Shown here: piece after piece, positions 1 through 8,744 of the stretch
How positions within the stretch are numbered: position 1 is the first letter of the stretch
Layout: each line of letters starts with the position of its first letter
NCBI GenBank assembly: GCA_963824395.1
Contig: CAWGPF010000001.1
Location: 2,232,001 to 2,296,000 of the forward strand
Reading direction: 5' to 3'
Origin: 13-2-20CM-66-19 sp963824395
GTDB lineage: Bacteria; Pseudomonadota; Gammaproteobacteria; Steroidobacterales; Steroidobacteraceae
DNA length: 64,000 nt
The notes under the pieces: generated by a model
Seen by the model: the letters and a program-made list of their open reading frames with translations, nothing else
The model's database searches: none
Told to the model about the DNA's origin: nothing
Made by a program: the position numbers and the translations under genes

Positions 1-1
1 C

Positions 2-409
2 TTCGACAGCACCGGCGCGTTGCCCTCACAGGTGTGCTTCGAAATCACCGAGAACGCGGTCATCGCCAACCTCGACCACGCGCGCCGCTTCGTCGGCGTG
101 CTGCACGGCATGGGCTGCCAGTTCGCACTCGATGACTTCGGCTCCGGCGTCGGTTCGTTCTCCAACCTGAAGAACCTGCCGCTCGATTACCTGAAGATCG
201 ACGGCTCATTCATGCGCAACCTCGGGCGCGATACGGTCAATCAGGCGATGGTGACGGCGATGATCAAGCTCGCGCGCACCCTGAATTTCAAGGTGATCGC
301 CGAGCAGGTCGAGGACAGCGCCGCAGTGGATGCGGCGCGCCGCATGGGAGTCGACTACCTGCAGGGCTACGCCATCGGGCGGCCGCAGCCGCTCTTACTC
401 GCCGCCTAG
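2..409 (+). CDS. EAL-domain protein, C-terminal part (c-di-GMP phosphodiesterase family)
   Basis: This is the 3' end of a gene entering from the left edge; the frame is already open at base 2, so the true start lies outside. The 135 visible residues form the second half of an EAL domain, the family that hydrolyses cyclic di-GMP. Visible landmarks are EITE, DDFGSG with its metal-binding acidic pair, LDYLKIDG, the AEQVED stretch that carries the catalytic-loop glutamate, and the closing GYAIGRP. These motifs suggest an active rather than degenerate domain, but the EAL signature itself is off the edge. Upstream sensory or GGDEF domains, common in this family, cannot be seen. The gene ends with TAG and is convergent with hppA. 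Confidence 0.9.
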   Translation, partial: FDSTGALPSQVCFEITENAVIANLDHARRFVGVLHGMGCQFALDDFGSGVGSFSNLKNLPLDYLKIDGSFMRNLGRDTVNQAMVTAMIKLARTLNFKVIAEQVEDSAAVDAARRMGVDYLQGYAIGRPQPLLLAA

Positions 410-577
410 AGCCGCCGCGGCAGCGGCGCTGCGCGCAGGCGCGCTGCCGCAGCAGCGGGCATCATCGGCCCGTTACCTCAAGCGTGAGTCTCCAGAAGGG
501 GCGCGCGCCGCGGTAGCGCGACTACGGACGGTCAGGGCTGGCGGCACGCCAGAGGCGCCGCCGGCCCTGCGGGATCT

Positions 578-2632
578 TCAGAGCAGCGGCACCAGGAGCA
601 GCGCCACGATGTTGATGATCTTGATCAACGGGTTGATCGCAGGACCCGCCGTGTCCTTGTAAGGATCGCCCACGGTGTCACCGGTGACGGCCGCCTTGTG
701 GGCATCCGAGCCCTTGCCACCGAAGTTGCCTTCCTCGATGTACTTCTTGGCGTTATCCCAGGCACCACCGCCGGTGGTCATCGAGATCGCGACGAACAGG
801 CCCGTGACGATGGTACCGATCAGGAGGCCGCCGAGCGCGCGGATGCCGGCGCCCGCGCCCATGAGCATGTTCATCACCACCACCAGCACGATCGGGACCA
901 GAATCGGCAGGAGCGAGGGCACGATCATCTCGCGGATGGCCGAGCGCGTGAGCAGATCCACGGCGCGCGAGTAATCAGGCTTCTCGGTGCCGGCCATGAT
1001 GCCCTTGATTTCGCGGAACTGGCGCCGCACCTCGTTCACCACTGAGCCTGCCGCGCGACCGACGGCCTCCATCGCCATGGCGGCGAACAGATAAGGCACG
1101 AGGCCGCCGATGAAGAGGCCGATGATCACGGCCGGGTCGGACAGGGAGAACACGGCGAGCTTGCCCGCGGCCTCAAGGTTGTGCGTGTAGTCGGCGAATA
1201 GCACCAGCGCGGCGAGACCCGCCGAGCCGATGGCGTAGCCCTTGGTGACCGCCTTGGTGGTATTGCCCACCGCGTCCAGAGGATCGGTGATGTCGCGCAC
1301 CGACTTCGGGAGTCCCGCCATCTCGGCGATGCCGCCGGCGTTGTCGGTGATCGGGCCGTAGGCATCGAGCGCTACGATCATGCCGGTCATGGAGAGCATC
1401 GAGGTCGCGGCGATGGCGATGCCATAGAGGCCATCAAGCGCGAACGCGCCCCAGATAGCCAGACACACCGCGATCACCGGCAGCGCGGTCGACTTCATCG
1501 ACACGCCGAGACCAGCGATGATGTTGGTGGCATGACCGGTCTGCGAGGCCGCGGCCACCTTGCGCACCGGGCTGTACTCGGTGGCGGTGTAGTACTCGGT
1601 GATCATGATCATGGCGGCGGTGAGGCCCAGGCCGATGAGCGTGCACCCGTATAGCGGCCCGAGGCGGGCGCCCATGAGCTTCTGGGTGATGAAATAGAAG
1701 GCCACGGCGGACACCAGGGCCGAGACGATCACGCCCTTGTAGAGCGCGTTCATGATCTTGCCGCCGGCACGGGCCGAGACGAAGAACGTGCCGATGATCG
1801 AGGACACGATCGAGGCCGCACCGAGCGCCAGCGGGTAGATGACGGCCGCGAGTGAGGCATCGGCGCCGTCGCGTCCGAACAGCAGGCCGCCGAGGAGCAT
1901 GGTGGCGACGATCGTGACCGCGTAGGTTTCGAACAGATCGGCAGCCATGCCGGCGCAGTCACCGACGTTGTCGCCGACGTTGTCGGCGATCACCGCCGGG
2001 TTGCGCGGGTCGTCCTCGGGGATGCCGGCTTCAACCTTGCCGACGAGGTCGGCGCCGACGTCGGCGCCCTTGGTAAAGATGCCGCCGCCCAGGCGCGCGA
2101 AGATGGAGATCAGCGAGCCGCCGAAGGCGAGCCCGACGAGAGCGTGCAGCGCGGCCTCGGCGCCGATGCTGGTGAAGCGGCTGAGGAAGGTGTAATAACC
2201 GGCGACCCCGATCAGCCCCAGGCCCACGACCAGCATGCCGGTGATGGCGCCGCCGCGGAAGGCGACGCTCAGTGCCGCGTTCAGGCCCTGGGTGGCGGCC
2301 TGCGCGGTGCGCACGTTGGCGCGCACCGAGATGTTCATGCCGATGTAGCCGGTCAGGCCCGAGAGGATGGCACCGACGGCGAAGCCACCGGCAGTAGGCC
2401 AGCCGAGGGGCGAGAAGCCCATGACCAGGAACAGCACCACGCCGACGAGGAGAATCGTCGTGTACTGCCGGTTCAGGTATGCCTTGGCGCCCGCCTGGAT
2501 GGCGGCGGCGATTTCCTGCATGCGCTCGTTACCGGCCGGCAGGCGCAGGATGGCAGACATCGAGAAGACGCCGTAGAGCACGGCGAGCACACCGGCCGCG
2601 ATCGCGGCCCACAGCCACGTGGTGGCATCCAT
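578..2632 (-). CDS. hppA: K+-independent proton-pumping membrane pyrophosphatase
   Basis: A 684-residue polytopic membrane protein, normal length for the H+-translocating pyrophosphatase family, which couples PPi hydrolysis to proton export. The active-site signatures are present: EAGIPEDDPRNPAVIADNVG, then DNVGDCAGMAADLFETY, and near the C-terminus GDTVGDPYKDTAGPAINPL. The stretch GNTTKAVTKG carries Lys at the position that is Ala in K+-dependent enzymes, so a K+-independent pump is expected. I prefer the ATG at 2632, preceded by GGGGAGG about ten bases upstream, over the TTG three codons earlier. It lies 130 bases downstream of pfp on the same strand, which fits PPi-linked energy metabolism. 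Confidence 0.96.
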   Translation of the reverse strand: MDATTWLWAAIAAGVLAVLYGVFSMSAILRLPAGNERMQEIAAAIQAGAKAYLNRQYTTILLVGVVLFLVMGFSPLGWPTAGGFAVGAILSGLTGYIGMNISVRANVRTAQAATQGLNAALSVAFRGGAITGMLVVGLGLIGVAGYYTFLSRFTSIGAEAALHALVGLAFGGSLISIFARLGGGIFTKGADVGADLVGKVEAGIPEDDPRNPAVIADNVGDNVGDCAGMAADLFETYAVTIVATMLLGGLLFGRDGADASLAAVIYPLALGAASIVSSIIGTFFVSARAGGKIMNALYKGVIVSALVSAVAFYFITQKLMGARLGPLYGCTLIGLGLTAAMIMITEYYTATEYSPVRKVAAASQTGHATNIIAGLGVSMKSTALPVIAVCLAIWGAFALDGLYGIAIAATSMLSMTGMIVALDAYGPITDNAGGIAEMAGLPKSVRDITDPLDAVGNTTKAVTKGYAIGSAGLAALVLFADYTHNLEAAGKLAVFSLSDPAVIIGLFIGGLVPYLFAAMAMEAVGRAAGSVVNEVRRQFREIKGIMAGTEKPDYSRAVDLLTRSAIREMIVPSLLPILVPIVLVVVMNMLMGAGAGIRALGGLLIGTIVTGLFVAISMTTGGGAWDNAKKYIEEGNFGGKGSDAHKAAVTGDTVGDPYKDTAGPAINPLIKIINIVALLLVPLL

Positions 2633-2736
2633 TTTATGCAAACCTCCCCCAAAAAAGGCCGCGCACTATAGCACGGCGCTCAGCCTCCAAGAGGAGGCCG
2701 GCACTATGTTGAACAGCGCCGCCGGCGGCCGGCGGA

Positions 2737-2752
2737 AACCGCCGTGGCGGTT
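2737..2752. repeat. Inverted repeat between pfp and hppA
   Basis: A perfect seven-base inverted repeat, AACCGCC and GGCGGTT, separated by two bases. It lies 11 bases past the pfp stop codon in the direction of transcription, inside a very GC-rich stretch with further GGCCG/CGGCC complementarity. No T-run follows on the minus strand, so it is not a standard intrinsic terminator. It could be an mRNA-stabilising or attenuating hairpin between pfp and hppA. Confidence 0.35.
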
Positions 2753-2762
2753 CGCGGCCGGC

Positions 2763-4031
2763 TCAGACTTTAAACTCGGTTTTGAGCTTGCGGCGCACCG
2801 GCACGCCGCGGATGTGGACGTAATCGGGCAGGCCGTCCCGGTAGGGGGGGTAAGCCTCCCCGGCGATCAGCGGCGTCAGGTAGCGGCGGCAGGCGTCGGT
2901 GATGCCAAAGCCGTCGGCGCGGATGAACTCCGGCGGCAGCTTCTTTTCCTGGTTGGCGACGTCCGCGAGCGGGACGTGGCCGATGCTCCAGCGGTACGGG
3001 CGGTGGGATTTGCGCACGATGGTCGGCATCACGGCGTTGACGCCCCGCACCCCGAGTTCCACCGCGGCCTTGCCGACCGCGTAGGCCTGCTCCACGTCCA
3101 CCCGCGAGGCGATATGGCGCGCCGCGCGCTGCAGGTAGTCAGCTACCGCCCAGTGGTACTTGTAGCCGTGGGCCTCGCGCACCATGTTGGCGACGAGTGG
3201 GGCGACACCGCCGAGCTGCGTGTGGCCGAAGGCGTCACGGGTGCCGGCGTCGGCGAGGAACTTGCCGTCCGGGTAGGCGGCGCCCTCGGACACGACGATC
3301 ACGCAGTAGCCGCAGTCGCGCACGCATTGCTGCACCCGCGCCAAGAACTTCTGCTGATCAAAGGCCACCTCGGGCAGGAGAATGATGTGCGGGGGCTCGC
3401 TCGGCTTCTTGCCCGCCAGCCCGGCAGCGGCCGCGATCCAGCCGGCGTGCCGCCCCATGACCTCGAGTACGAACACCTTTGTCGAGGTGCGCGCCATCGA
3501 GGCGACATCCATCGCCGCCTCGCGGGTGGAGACGGCCACGTACTTGGCCACCGAGCCGAACCCGGGGCAGCAGTCGGTGTGGGGCAGGTCGTTGTCGACC
3601 GTCTTGGGCACGCCCACGCAGGTAATGGGAAATCCGAGCGAGGCCCCGATCTGCGACACTTTCAGCGCGGTGTCCATGGAGTCATTGCCGCCGTTGTAGA
3701 AGAAGTAGCCGATGTTGTGCGCGCGGAACACCTCGATCAGGCGCTCATACTCGGCACGGTTCTCGGCCAGGCCCTTGAGCTTGAAGCGTGCCGAGCCGAA
3801 GGCGCCGGCGGGCGTGTATTTCAAGCCGCGGATCACCGCGGGGCTCTCGCGGCCCACATCGATCAGATCTTCCGTCAGGGCGCCGATGATCCCGTGGCGG
3901 CCGGCATAGACCTTGCCGATGTGCCGGGAGCGCAGCGCGGTCTGGATCACCCCGCACGCCGAGGCGTTGATGACGGCCGATACGCCGCCCGACTGGGCAT
4001 AGAAGGCGTTCCGGGGGGCTTTTTTCTTCAT
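2763..4031 (-). CDS. pfp: Pyrophosphate-dependent 6-phosphofructokinase
   Basis: Converts fructose 6-phosphate and PPi to fructose 1,6-bisphosphate and phosphate, reversibly. The start is taken at the ATG encoding MKKKAPRNAFYAQSGG, giving 422 residues, because the 48 open codons upstream show no family similarity. PPi specificity is read from the PKTVDND loop (Lys where ATP enzymes differ) and from Asp in the second variable position of GGNDS, where ATP-dependent enzymes have Gly. The first position of that motif is Asn instead of the usual Asp. MGRHAGW, the substrate-binding MGR motif, is intact. The gene is upstream of hppA on the same strand and divergent from adk, so PPi-using enzymes are grouped. 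Confidence 0.93.
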   Translation of the reverse strand: MKKKAPRNAFYAQSGGVSAVINASACGVIQTALRSRHIGKVYAGRHGIIGALTEDLIDVGRESPAVIRGLKYTPAGAFGSARFKLKGLAENRAEYERLIEVFRAHNIGYFFYNGGNDSMDTALKVSQIGASLGFPITCVGVPKTVDNDLPHTDCCPGFGSVAKYVAVSTREAAMDVASMARTSTKVFVLEVMGRHAGWIAAAAGLAGKKPSEPPHIILLPEVAFDQQKFLARVQQCVRDCGYCVIVVSEGAAYPDGKFLADAGTRDAFGHTQLGGVAPLVANMVREAHGYKYHWAVADYLQRAARHIASRVDVEQAYAVGKAAVELGVRGVNAVMPTIVRKSHRPYRWSIGHVPLADVANQEKKLPPEFIRADGFGITDACRRYLTPLIAGEAYPPYRDGLPDYVHIRGVPVRRKLKTEFKV

Positions 4032-4184
4032 AACCGATGCGCCGGGCGGTTCTGCGGGCCCGGAAGAATAACGCAGCCGGCTGCGGTTGCGCAGGCTCGC
4101 GGGCGGTGTTTGACCTGCCCAAGGGCCACCGGTAACGTGGCGCACCTTTATGCTGCCCGGCAGCGGATTTGGCACGGCACAACC

Positions 4185-5045
4185 ATGCGCATTGTTCTAT
4201 TGGGACCGCCCGGCTCTGGCAAGGGCACCCAGTCACAGCGTCTCGTCGAGCGCGTCGGCATCCCGCAGATCTCCACCGGAGACCTGCTGCGTGCGGCCGT
4301 CGCCAAGGGCACCGAACTTGGCCGCCGCGCCAAGGAGGCGATGGACAGCGGCCGCCTGGTGGATGACTCGCTGGTACTGGGCATGATCCGGGAGCGCCTC
4401 GGCGAACCGGATACCCGTAAGGGCTTCATTCTGGATGGCTTTCCACGCAACCTCGCCCAGGCACACGCGCTCGATCACCTGCTCGAGGCCCTCAAGCAGC
4501 CCCTCGATGCCGTCGTACAGCTCGAAGTCGACTACGGCGAGCTGGTGCGGCGTATCTCCGGACGGCGCACCTGCGCCGACTGCGGTCGCGTTTTCAACCT
4601 CCTCACCTCCCCGCCAAGCGGCGCCAATCTGCGCTGCCCGGTGACCGGCGAGCCGCACCGGCTCGCGCAGCGCCCCGATGACAACGAGGCCACGGTGAGC
4701 GAGCGGCTGCGCGTGTACGACGAGAAGACACGCCCCCTCATCGATTTCTACCGGGCGCGCGGTCTGCTGCGCGTGATTGACGCCGAGGGCGATCTCGATG
4801 CGGTGACGCGCCGTCTGGCCCACGCGCTCGGCGCGCCGGCGCTGCGGATCGCGGCCAAGCCCAAACAGGCGACGCCCAAGACTGCCAAGCGTGCCGCGCC
4901 CCGGAAACGTCGCGCCGCCTCGAAGAAGCCGGTCGTGCGTGCGAAGGCGACCCGCAAGCGCGCCTCTGCCCGCAAGGCAGCGGCGCGCCCGGCCAAGGCG
5001 CGCGCCAAGAAGAGCCCGAAGCGCAGCCGCGCGCGGCGGGCGTGA
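4185..5045 (+). CDS. adk: Adenylate kinase with a histone-H1-like basic C-terminal tail
   Basis: Catalyses ATP + AMP = 2 ADP. The N-terminal 215 residues are a complete long-form adenylate kinase: GPPGSGKGT P-loop at residues 7-15, STGDLLR, GFILDGFPRN, and a LID domain starting CADCG. The LID has three Cys plus Thr at the four metal-site positions, an intermediate between the Zn-binding Cys4 form and the enteric His-Ser-Asp-Thr form. Residues from about 223 to 286 form a Lys/Arg/Ala/Pro-rich tail with repeated AKR, AAPRK, KKP and RKAAA units, absent from typical adenylate kinases. ATG 4185 is fixed by homology of the first residues; I see no good ribosome-binding site. Divergent from pfp. Confidence 0.95.
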   Translation: MRIVLLGPPGSGKGTQSQRLVERVGIPQISTGDLLRAAVAKGTELGRRAKEAMDSGRLVDDSLVLGMIRERLGEPDTRKGFILDGFPRNLAQAHALDHLLEALKQPLDAVVQLEVDYGELVRRISGRRTCADCGRVFNLLTSPPSGANLRCPVTGEPHRLAQRPDDNEATVSERLRVYDEKTRPLIDFYRARGLLRVIDAEGDLDAVTRRLAHALGAPALRIAAKPKQATPKTAKRAAPRKRRAASKKPVVRAKATRKRASARKAAARPAKARAKKSPKRSRARRA

Positions 5046-5058
5046 TCCGGGCGGCGCG

Positions 5059-6183
5059 CTAGAGGGCCGCGAGCAGCCGCTCGCCGAGCAGCGGCCGGCG
5101 CCAGCCGCGCAGCACCGCACCCTCGCGCGTCCCGTCCGCCAGCTGTTCGAGGTCACGCCGCGTGGCAAGCACTTCCGGCGCCACGGCGAGCTCCGTCGCC
5201 ACTGCCTGCGTGATGCCTGCCAGTTTCTTCACCAGCGCGCTCTTGAGCGGGTCGGGCCGCGCACGGGCGGGCGGCGGCGGCGGCGGCTCGGAGATGTCGG
5301 CGGCCACGACGTACGCCAGAAGCTCGGTACCGCGGCGCTTGGCGAGGCCCGGTGGCATGTCGGGGATGGCCTCGAGCGCGGCTTCGGTGCGCGGTACCTG
5401 CAGCACGATTTCCCGCAGCACCGACTCATCGAGTATCCAGCCGCGCGGGCGGTTGTGCTCGATGGCGCTGCGCTCGCGCCAGGACGCCAGGGCACGCGCC
5501 AGCCGCGCCCGTCCCTCATCGAGGTTGCCGAGGCCCTTCAGGCGCCGCCACGCCTGCTCCGGATCCACGCTGAGGGCGGTGGGATCGGCGAGTTCGGCGA
5601 GCTCCTGCCTGAGCCATTCGAGGCGTCCGAGGCGCTCGAGCGTCTCCTGCAGCTGATCGGCAAGCGGCAGCAGATAGTTCACATCATCCAGGGCGTAGGC
5701 GATCTGCTCCGGCGAGAGCGGCCGGCGCGACCAGTCGGTGCGCGTGTGTGATTTCGCAAGATCGCGGCCGAGCAGGCGGCGCACCAGGTCCGCGTAGCCT
5801 ACCTGCGCCGGTAGCCCCGTGAGGCTCGCGGCGATCTGCGTGTCGAATACCGGTGCACTAAGACCCGCGAGCGGCATCAGCACTTCCAGGTCCTGGCGCG
5901 AGGCGTGCATCACCTTGACCACGCCCGGGGCCGTGAGCACGCCGGCCAGCGGTGCGAGGTCTGCAAGCAGCAGCGGATCGACGCAGGCCGCCACGGTGGG
6001 CGAGGACAGTTGCACCAGGCACAGCTGCGCCCGGTAGGTGCGCTCGCGCAGGAACTCCGTGTCGAGGCCGATGTGCGCCTCGCCCGCCAGATGTGCGGCG
6101 AGTTCCTGAAGTCCGGCGGCGGTGGTGACGATGGGCTGCAAAACGCGTGGCGGCGATGATCTGTACAATCGTTGGAGGCGCAT
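5059..6183 (-). CDS. rnd: Ribonuclease D
   Basis: A 3'-5' exoribonuclease of the DEDD family that trims tRNA and other small RNA 3' ends. The exonuclease domain shows the DEDDy residues: GLDTEFLRERTY (first Asp and Glu), DTQIAASL region (second Asp) and the YALDDVNYL segment (Tyr and last Asp). An HRDC-like helical region follows, around residues 210-290, then a Pro-rich linker (EPPPPPPARARP) and a second helical C-terminal domain. The start is uncertain: the ATG at 6183 gives about 13 extra residues compared with Escherichia coli RNase D, and a TTG at 6141 would match better. The 3' end is 13 bases past the convergent adk stop. Confidence 0.93.
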   Translation of the reverse strand: MRLQRLYRSSPPRVLQPIVTTAAGLQELAAHLAGEAHIGLDTEFLRERTYRAQLCLVQLSSPTVAACVDPLLLADLAPLAGVLTAPGVVKVMHASRQDLEVLMPLAGLSAPVFDTQIAASLTGLPAQVGYADLVRRLLGRDLAKSHTRTDWSRRPLSPEQIAYALDDVNYLLPLADQLQETLERLGRLEWLRQELAELADPTALSVDPEQAWRRLKGLGNLDEGRARLARALASWRERSAIEHNRPRGWILDESVLREIVLQVPRTEAALEAIPDMPPGLAKRRGTELLAYVVAADISEPPPPPPARARPDPLKSALVKKLAGITQAVATELAVAPEVLATRRDLEQLADGTREGAVLRGWRRPLLGERLLAAL

Positions 6184-6184
6184 T

Positions 6185-6766
6185 ATGCGCAGGAGCGCGC
6201 TGGTACCGAAAGACATGAGGGAGCTCGTCCGGCTCTATACCCAGATCGCTCTCCTGCGCCGCGGCCCGCAGGACCTGCCGGCGTCGGCGCTCCTCCTGGC
6301 GCTGACGATCGTCGTCTATCTTGCGATCAACCTTCTCATGAATGGCCTGGCGCCACCCCCGGAGCCCGCCACCAAGGCGACGCAAGCGGAGGCGCACAGC
6401 TTCCCGGCCCAGCTGCTGCTGGATACCGCCTTCACGCTCGTCTGGTACGTGGTGCTCCTGCGCCTGGCACGGCGCCCCGAGCGCACCCTGCAGACCAGCA
6501 CGGCGGTGTTCGGCTTCCAGATCATGCTCACCCCGCTGCTGTTCACGGCGAGCTGGCTGTGGCTGCGCTTTTCTCCGGACCAGACCTGGGCGGTGCCGAC
6601 CGAGCTGTTCGAGATCGTCGTGGTCGTCTGGATAATCGCCGCCAACAGCTTCATCGTTAAGTCGGCACTCGAGTGGTCGGGCGGGGCCAGCGTGGCGCTC
6701 GTGATTCTGCAGTTCCTGGCGAGCGTGCTGCTCAGCCGCGCCGTGTTCTCGTCCCTGCAAGGCTGA
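6185..6766 (+). CDS. Multi-pass membrane protein of unknown function
   Basis: A 193-residue protein with about four hydrophobic helices (around residues 35-52, 80-95, 108-125 and 140-190), broken by a short Pro/Ala-rich soluble loop near residue 58. I do not recognise a specific family; the layout resembles Yip1-like small membrane proteins, but no motif settles this. The ATG at 6185 is supported by a GGAGG ending six bases upstream. The start is essentially back to back with that of rnd on the other strand. It is followed nine bases later by mpl on the same strand, so the two are probably co-transcribed. Confidence 0.75.
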   Translation: MRRSALVPKDMRELVRLYTQIALLRRGPQDLPASALLLALTIVVYLAINLLMNGLAPPPEPATKATQAEAHSFPAQLLLDTAFTLVWYVVLLRLARRPERTLQTSTAVFGFQIMLTPLLFTASWLWLRFSPDQTWAVPTELFEIVVVVWIIAANSFIVKSALEWSGGASVALVILQFLASVLLSRAVFSSLQG

Positions 6767-6774
6767 AAGCTACG

Positions 6775-8142
6775 ATGCACGTTCACATCCTCGGAATCTG
6801 CGGCACCTTCATGGGCGGGATTGCCGCCATCGCGCGCGCCGCAGGCTTCACGGTCACCGGCTCCGACCGCAACGTCTATCCGCCGATGAGCACGCAACTT
6901 CAGGCGCTGGGCATCGAGCTCACCGAGGGCTTTGAGGCCGCGCAGCTGAGCCCGGCGCCGGACGTCGTGGTGGTGGGCAATGTCATGACGCGCGGCCAGC
7001 CGGTGGTGGAGGCGCTGCTGGAGAGCGGCCTGCCGTATTACTCCGGCCCCGAATGGCTGTCGCGCGAGGTGCTCGCCCGCCGCTGGGTGCTGGCGGTGGC
7101 CGGCACGCACGGCAAGACCACCACCAGCTCGCTGCTGGCCTGGATCCTCGAGCATGCCGGCCTCAACCCCGGATTCCTCATCGGCGGCGTACCGGCGAAT
7201 TTTGGCCTCAGCGCGCGCCTCGGGACCGAGCCGTTCTTCGTCATTGAGGCGGACGAGTACGACACGGCCTTCTTCGACAAGCGCGCCAAGTTCGTGCACT
7301 ACCGGCCGCGCACCGTGATCCTGAACAACCTCGAGTTCGACCATGCCGACATCTATCCGGACCTCGGCGCGATCCAGCGCCAGTTTCATCACCTGGTGCG
7401 CATCGTCCCCGGCGGCGGCCGCATCGTCTGGAACGCCGCGGATGCGAACCTGAAGGCGACGCTCGATATGGGCAGCTGGACGCCGCTGGAGGGCTTCGCG
7501 CGCACGCCGCGGCCCGGGGCACTGTGGAGCGCGCAGGGCGCCGACGACTACTCGCGCTTCCAGGTGTTCGAGGGTGGCCAGGAGCGCGGTACGGTCGAGT
7601 GGTCGCTCATCGGCGCTCACAACATGGAGAACGCGCTCGCGGCCATCGCGGCCGCCCGCCACGCCGGAGTGCCGGTGCCCGAGGCCATCCTGGCGCTCAA
7701 GGAATTCAAGGGCATCGCGCGTCGCATGCAGCTCGCCGGTGAGGTCAGAGGCGTGCGCGTCTATGACGACTTCGCCCACCATCCCACCGCGATTACCACC
7801 ACGGTCGATGGCCTGCGGCGCCGCGTGGGGACGGCGCGGATCATCGCAGTGCTCGAGCCGCGCTCGCACACCATGCGCATGGGCGTGCACCGCGACACGC
7901 TGGCCCCCGCCCTCGCCGGTGCGGACGAGGTGTGGCTGTACGCACCGGCCGACCTTGGCTGGGACGTGGGCGCCGTGGCGCAGGCTCTCGGGGAGCGGGC
8001 CCGCGTACGCCGCGACATCGACGTACTCGCCGCCGATCTTGCCGCCGCGGCGCGTGCCGGAGACCACGTGCTCATCATGAGTAACGGCGGATTCGGCGGC
8101 CTGCACGGCAAGCTCCTCGCGGCCCTCGGGGCCGCGCAGTAA
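6775..8142 (+). CDS. mpl: UDP-N-acetylmuramate:L-alanyl-gamma-D-glutamyl-meso-diaminopimelate ligase
   Basis: Recycles the murein tripeptide by ligating it to UDP-MurNAc. The 455-residue protein starts MHVHILGICGTFMGG, the Rossmann-like N-terminal domain of Mur ligases, followed by the ATP-binding loop GTHGKTTTSS and EADEYDTAFFDKRAKF. The phrase ILNNLEFDHADIY contains the conserved metal-binding His, and the C-terminal domain contains VYDDFAHHPTAI with the usual DFAHHP motif. Mpl differs from MurC by the start sequence and by EADEYD. The gene follows a small membrane protein by eight bases and precedes the Lon-domain gene by five, suggesting one transcript. Confidence 0.95.
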   Translation: MHVHILGICGTFMGGIAAIARAAGFTVTGSDRNVYPPMSTQLQALGIELTEGFEAAQLSPAPDVVVVGNVMTRGQPVVEALLESGLPYYSGPEWLSREVLARRWVLAVAGTHGKTTTSSLLAWILEHAGLNPGFLIGGVPANFGLSARLGTEPFFVIEADEYDTAFFDKRAKFVHYRPRTVILNNLEFDHADIYPDLGAIQRQFHHLVRIVPGGGRIVWNAADANLKATLDMGSWTPLEGFARTPRPGALWSAQGADDYSRFQVFEGGQERGTVEWSLIGAHNMENALAAIAAARHAGVPVPEAILALKEFKGIARRMQLAGEVRGVRVYDDFAHHPTAITTTVDGLRRRVGTARIIAVLEPRSHTMRMGVHRDTLAPALAGADEVWLYAPADLGWDVGAVAQALGERARVRRDIDVLAADLAAAARAGDHVLIMSNGGFGGLHGKLLAALGAAQ

Positions 8143-8147
8143 CGCGC

Positions 8148-8744
8148 ATGCAGGGGGCGCCGCTGCCGCTGTTCCCGCTGCACACGGTGCTCTTTCCCGG
8201 CGGCCCGCTGGCGTTGCGCATCTTCGAACCGCGTTACCTCGACATGGTGCGGCGCTGCATGAAGGAGCACGCGAGCTTCGGCGTCGTCACCATCTTCGAG
8301 GGTGCCGAGGCCGGCGCCGTCGCGCGCCTGGCGACGCTCGGTACCTGCGCCCGCATCGTCGATTTTGATCCTCTGCCGGATGGGCTGCTCGGCATCACCT
8401 GCGTGGGCGGTGAGCGCGTGCGCATCCTGCACCGCTGGCAGCAGTCCGATGGCCTGCATCTCGCCGAGGTGCAGCGCCTGCCGGTGGCCGCCCCGTGTGA
8501 GCTGCCGGCGGAGCTTGCGCACCTGGCGGACCTGTTACGCGAGGTGCTGCCGCGGCTCGGTGCCGGGTATGCGCATGTGGATGCGCGCTTCGAGGACGCC
8601 GGCTGGGTGGCCGATCGCTGGGCGGAGATACTGCCGCTGGAGCTGCACGACAAGCTGACGTTGCTGGAACTGGATGAGCCGCTCGAACGGCTGTCGCAGG
8701 TGGCCGCCTGGTCAGCCCGGCAGCCCCCGGCTGCGCATGTATAG
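8148..8744 (+). CDS. Lon substrate-binding-domain protein
   Basis: A 198-residue protein consisting only of a LON N-terminal (substrate-recognition) domain, with no ATPase or protease part. The start PLFPLHTVLFPGGPLALRIF, then EPRYLDMVRRCM, is the standard opening of this family, and the GVVTIFEGAE and RILHR stretches follow in order. Proteins of this type are widespread in proteobacteria; their role is not well defined. It begins five bases after mpl. The last 33 bases overlap, tail to tail, the 3' end of the glycosyltransferase gene on the other strand. Confidence 0.88.
   Translation: MQGAPLPLFPLHTVLFPGGPLALRIFEPRYLDMVRRCMKEHASFGVVTIFEGAEAGAVARLATLGTCARIVDFDPLPDGLLGITCVGGERVRILHRWQQSDGLHLAEVQRLPVAAPCELPAELAHLADLLREVLPRLGAGYAHVDARFEDAGWVADRWAEILPLELHDKLTLLELDEPLERLSQVAAWSARQPPAAHV

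Noticed and set aside
2619..4184. Long plus-strand open frame across pfp and into adk
   Set aside because: It is the antisense shadow of pfp; amino acid content is Arg/Gly/Ala-rich and homology begins only at the adk ATG.
6164..6190. TACAAT hexamer and the palindrome GCGCATTATGCGC between rnd and the membrane-protein gene
   Set aside because: A start about seven bases after TACAAT would fall inside the GGAGG ribosome site, and the palindrome is formed by the two start codons facing each other. Coincidence is likely.
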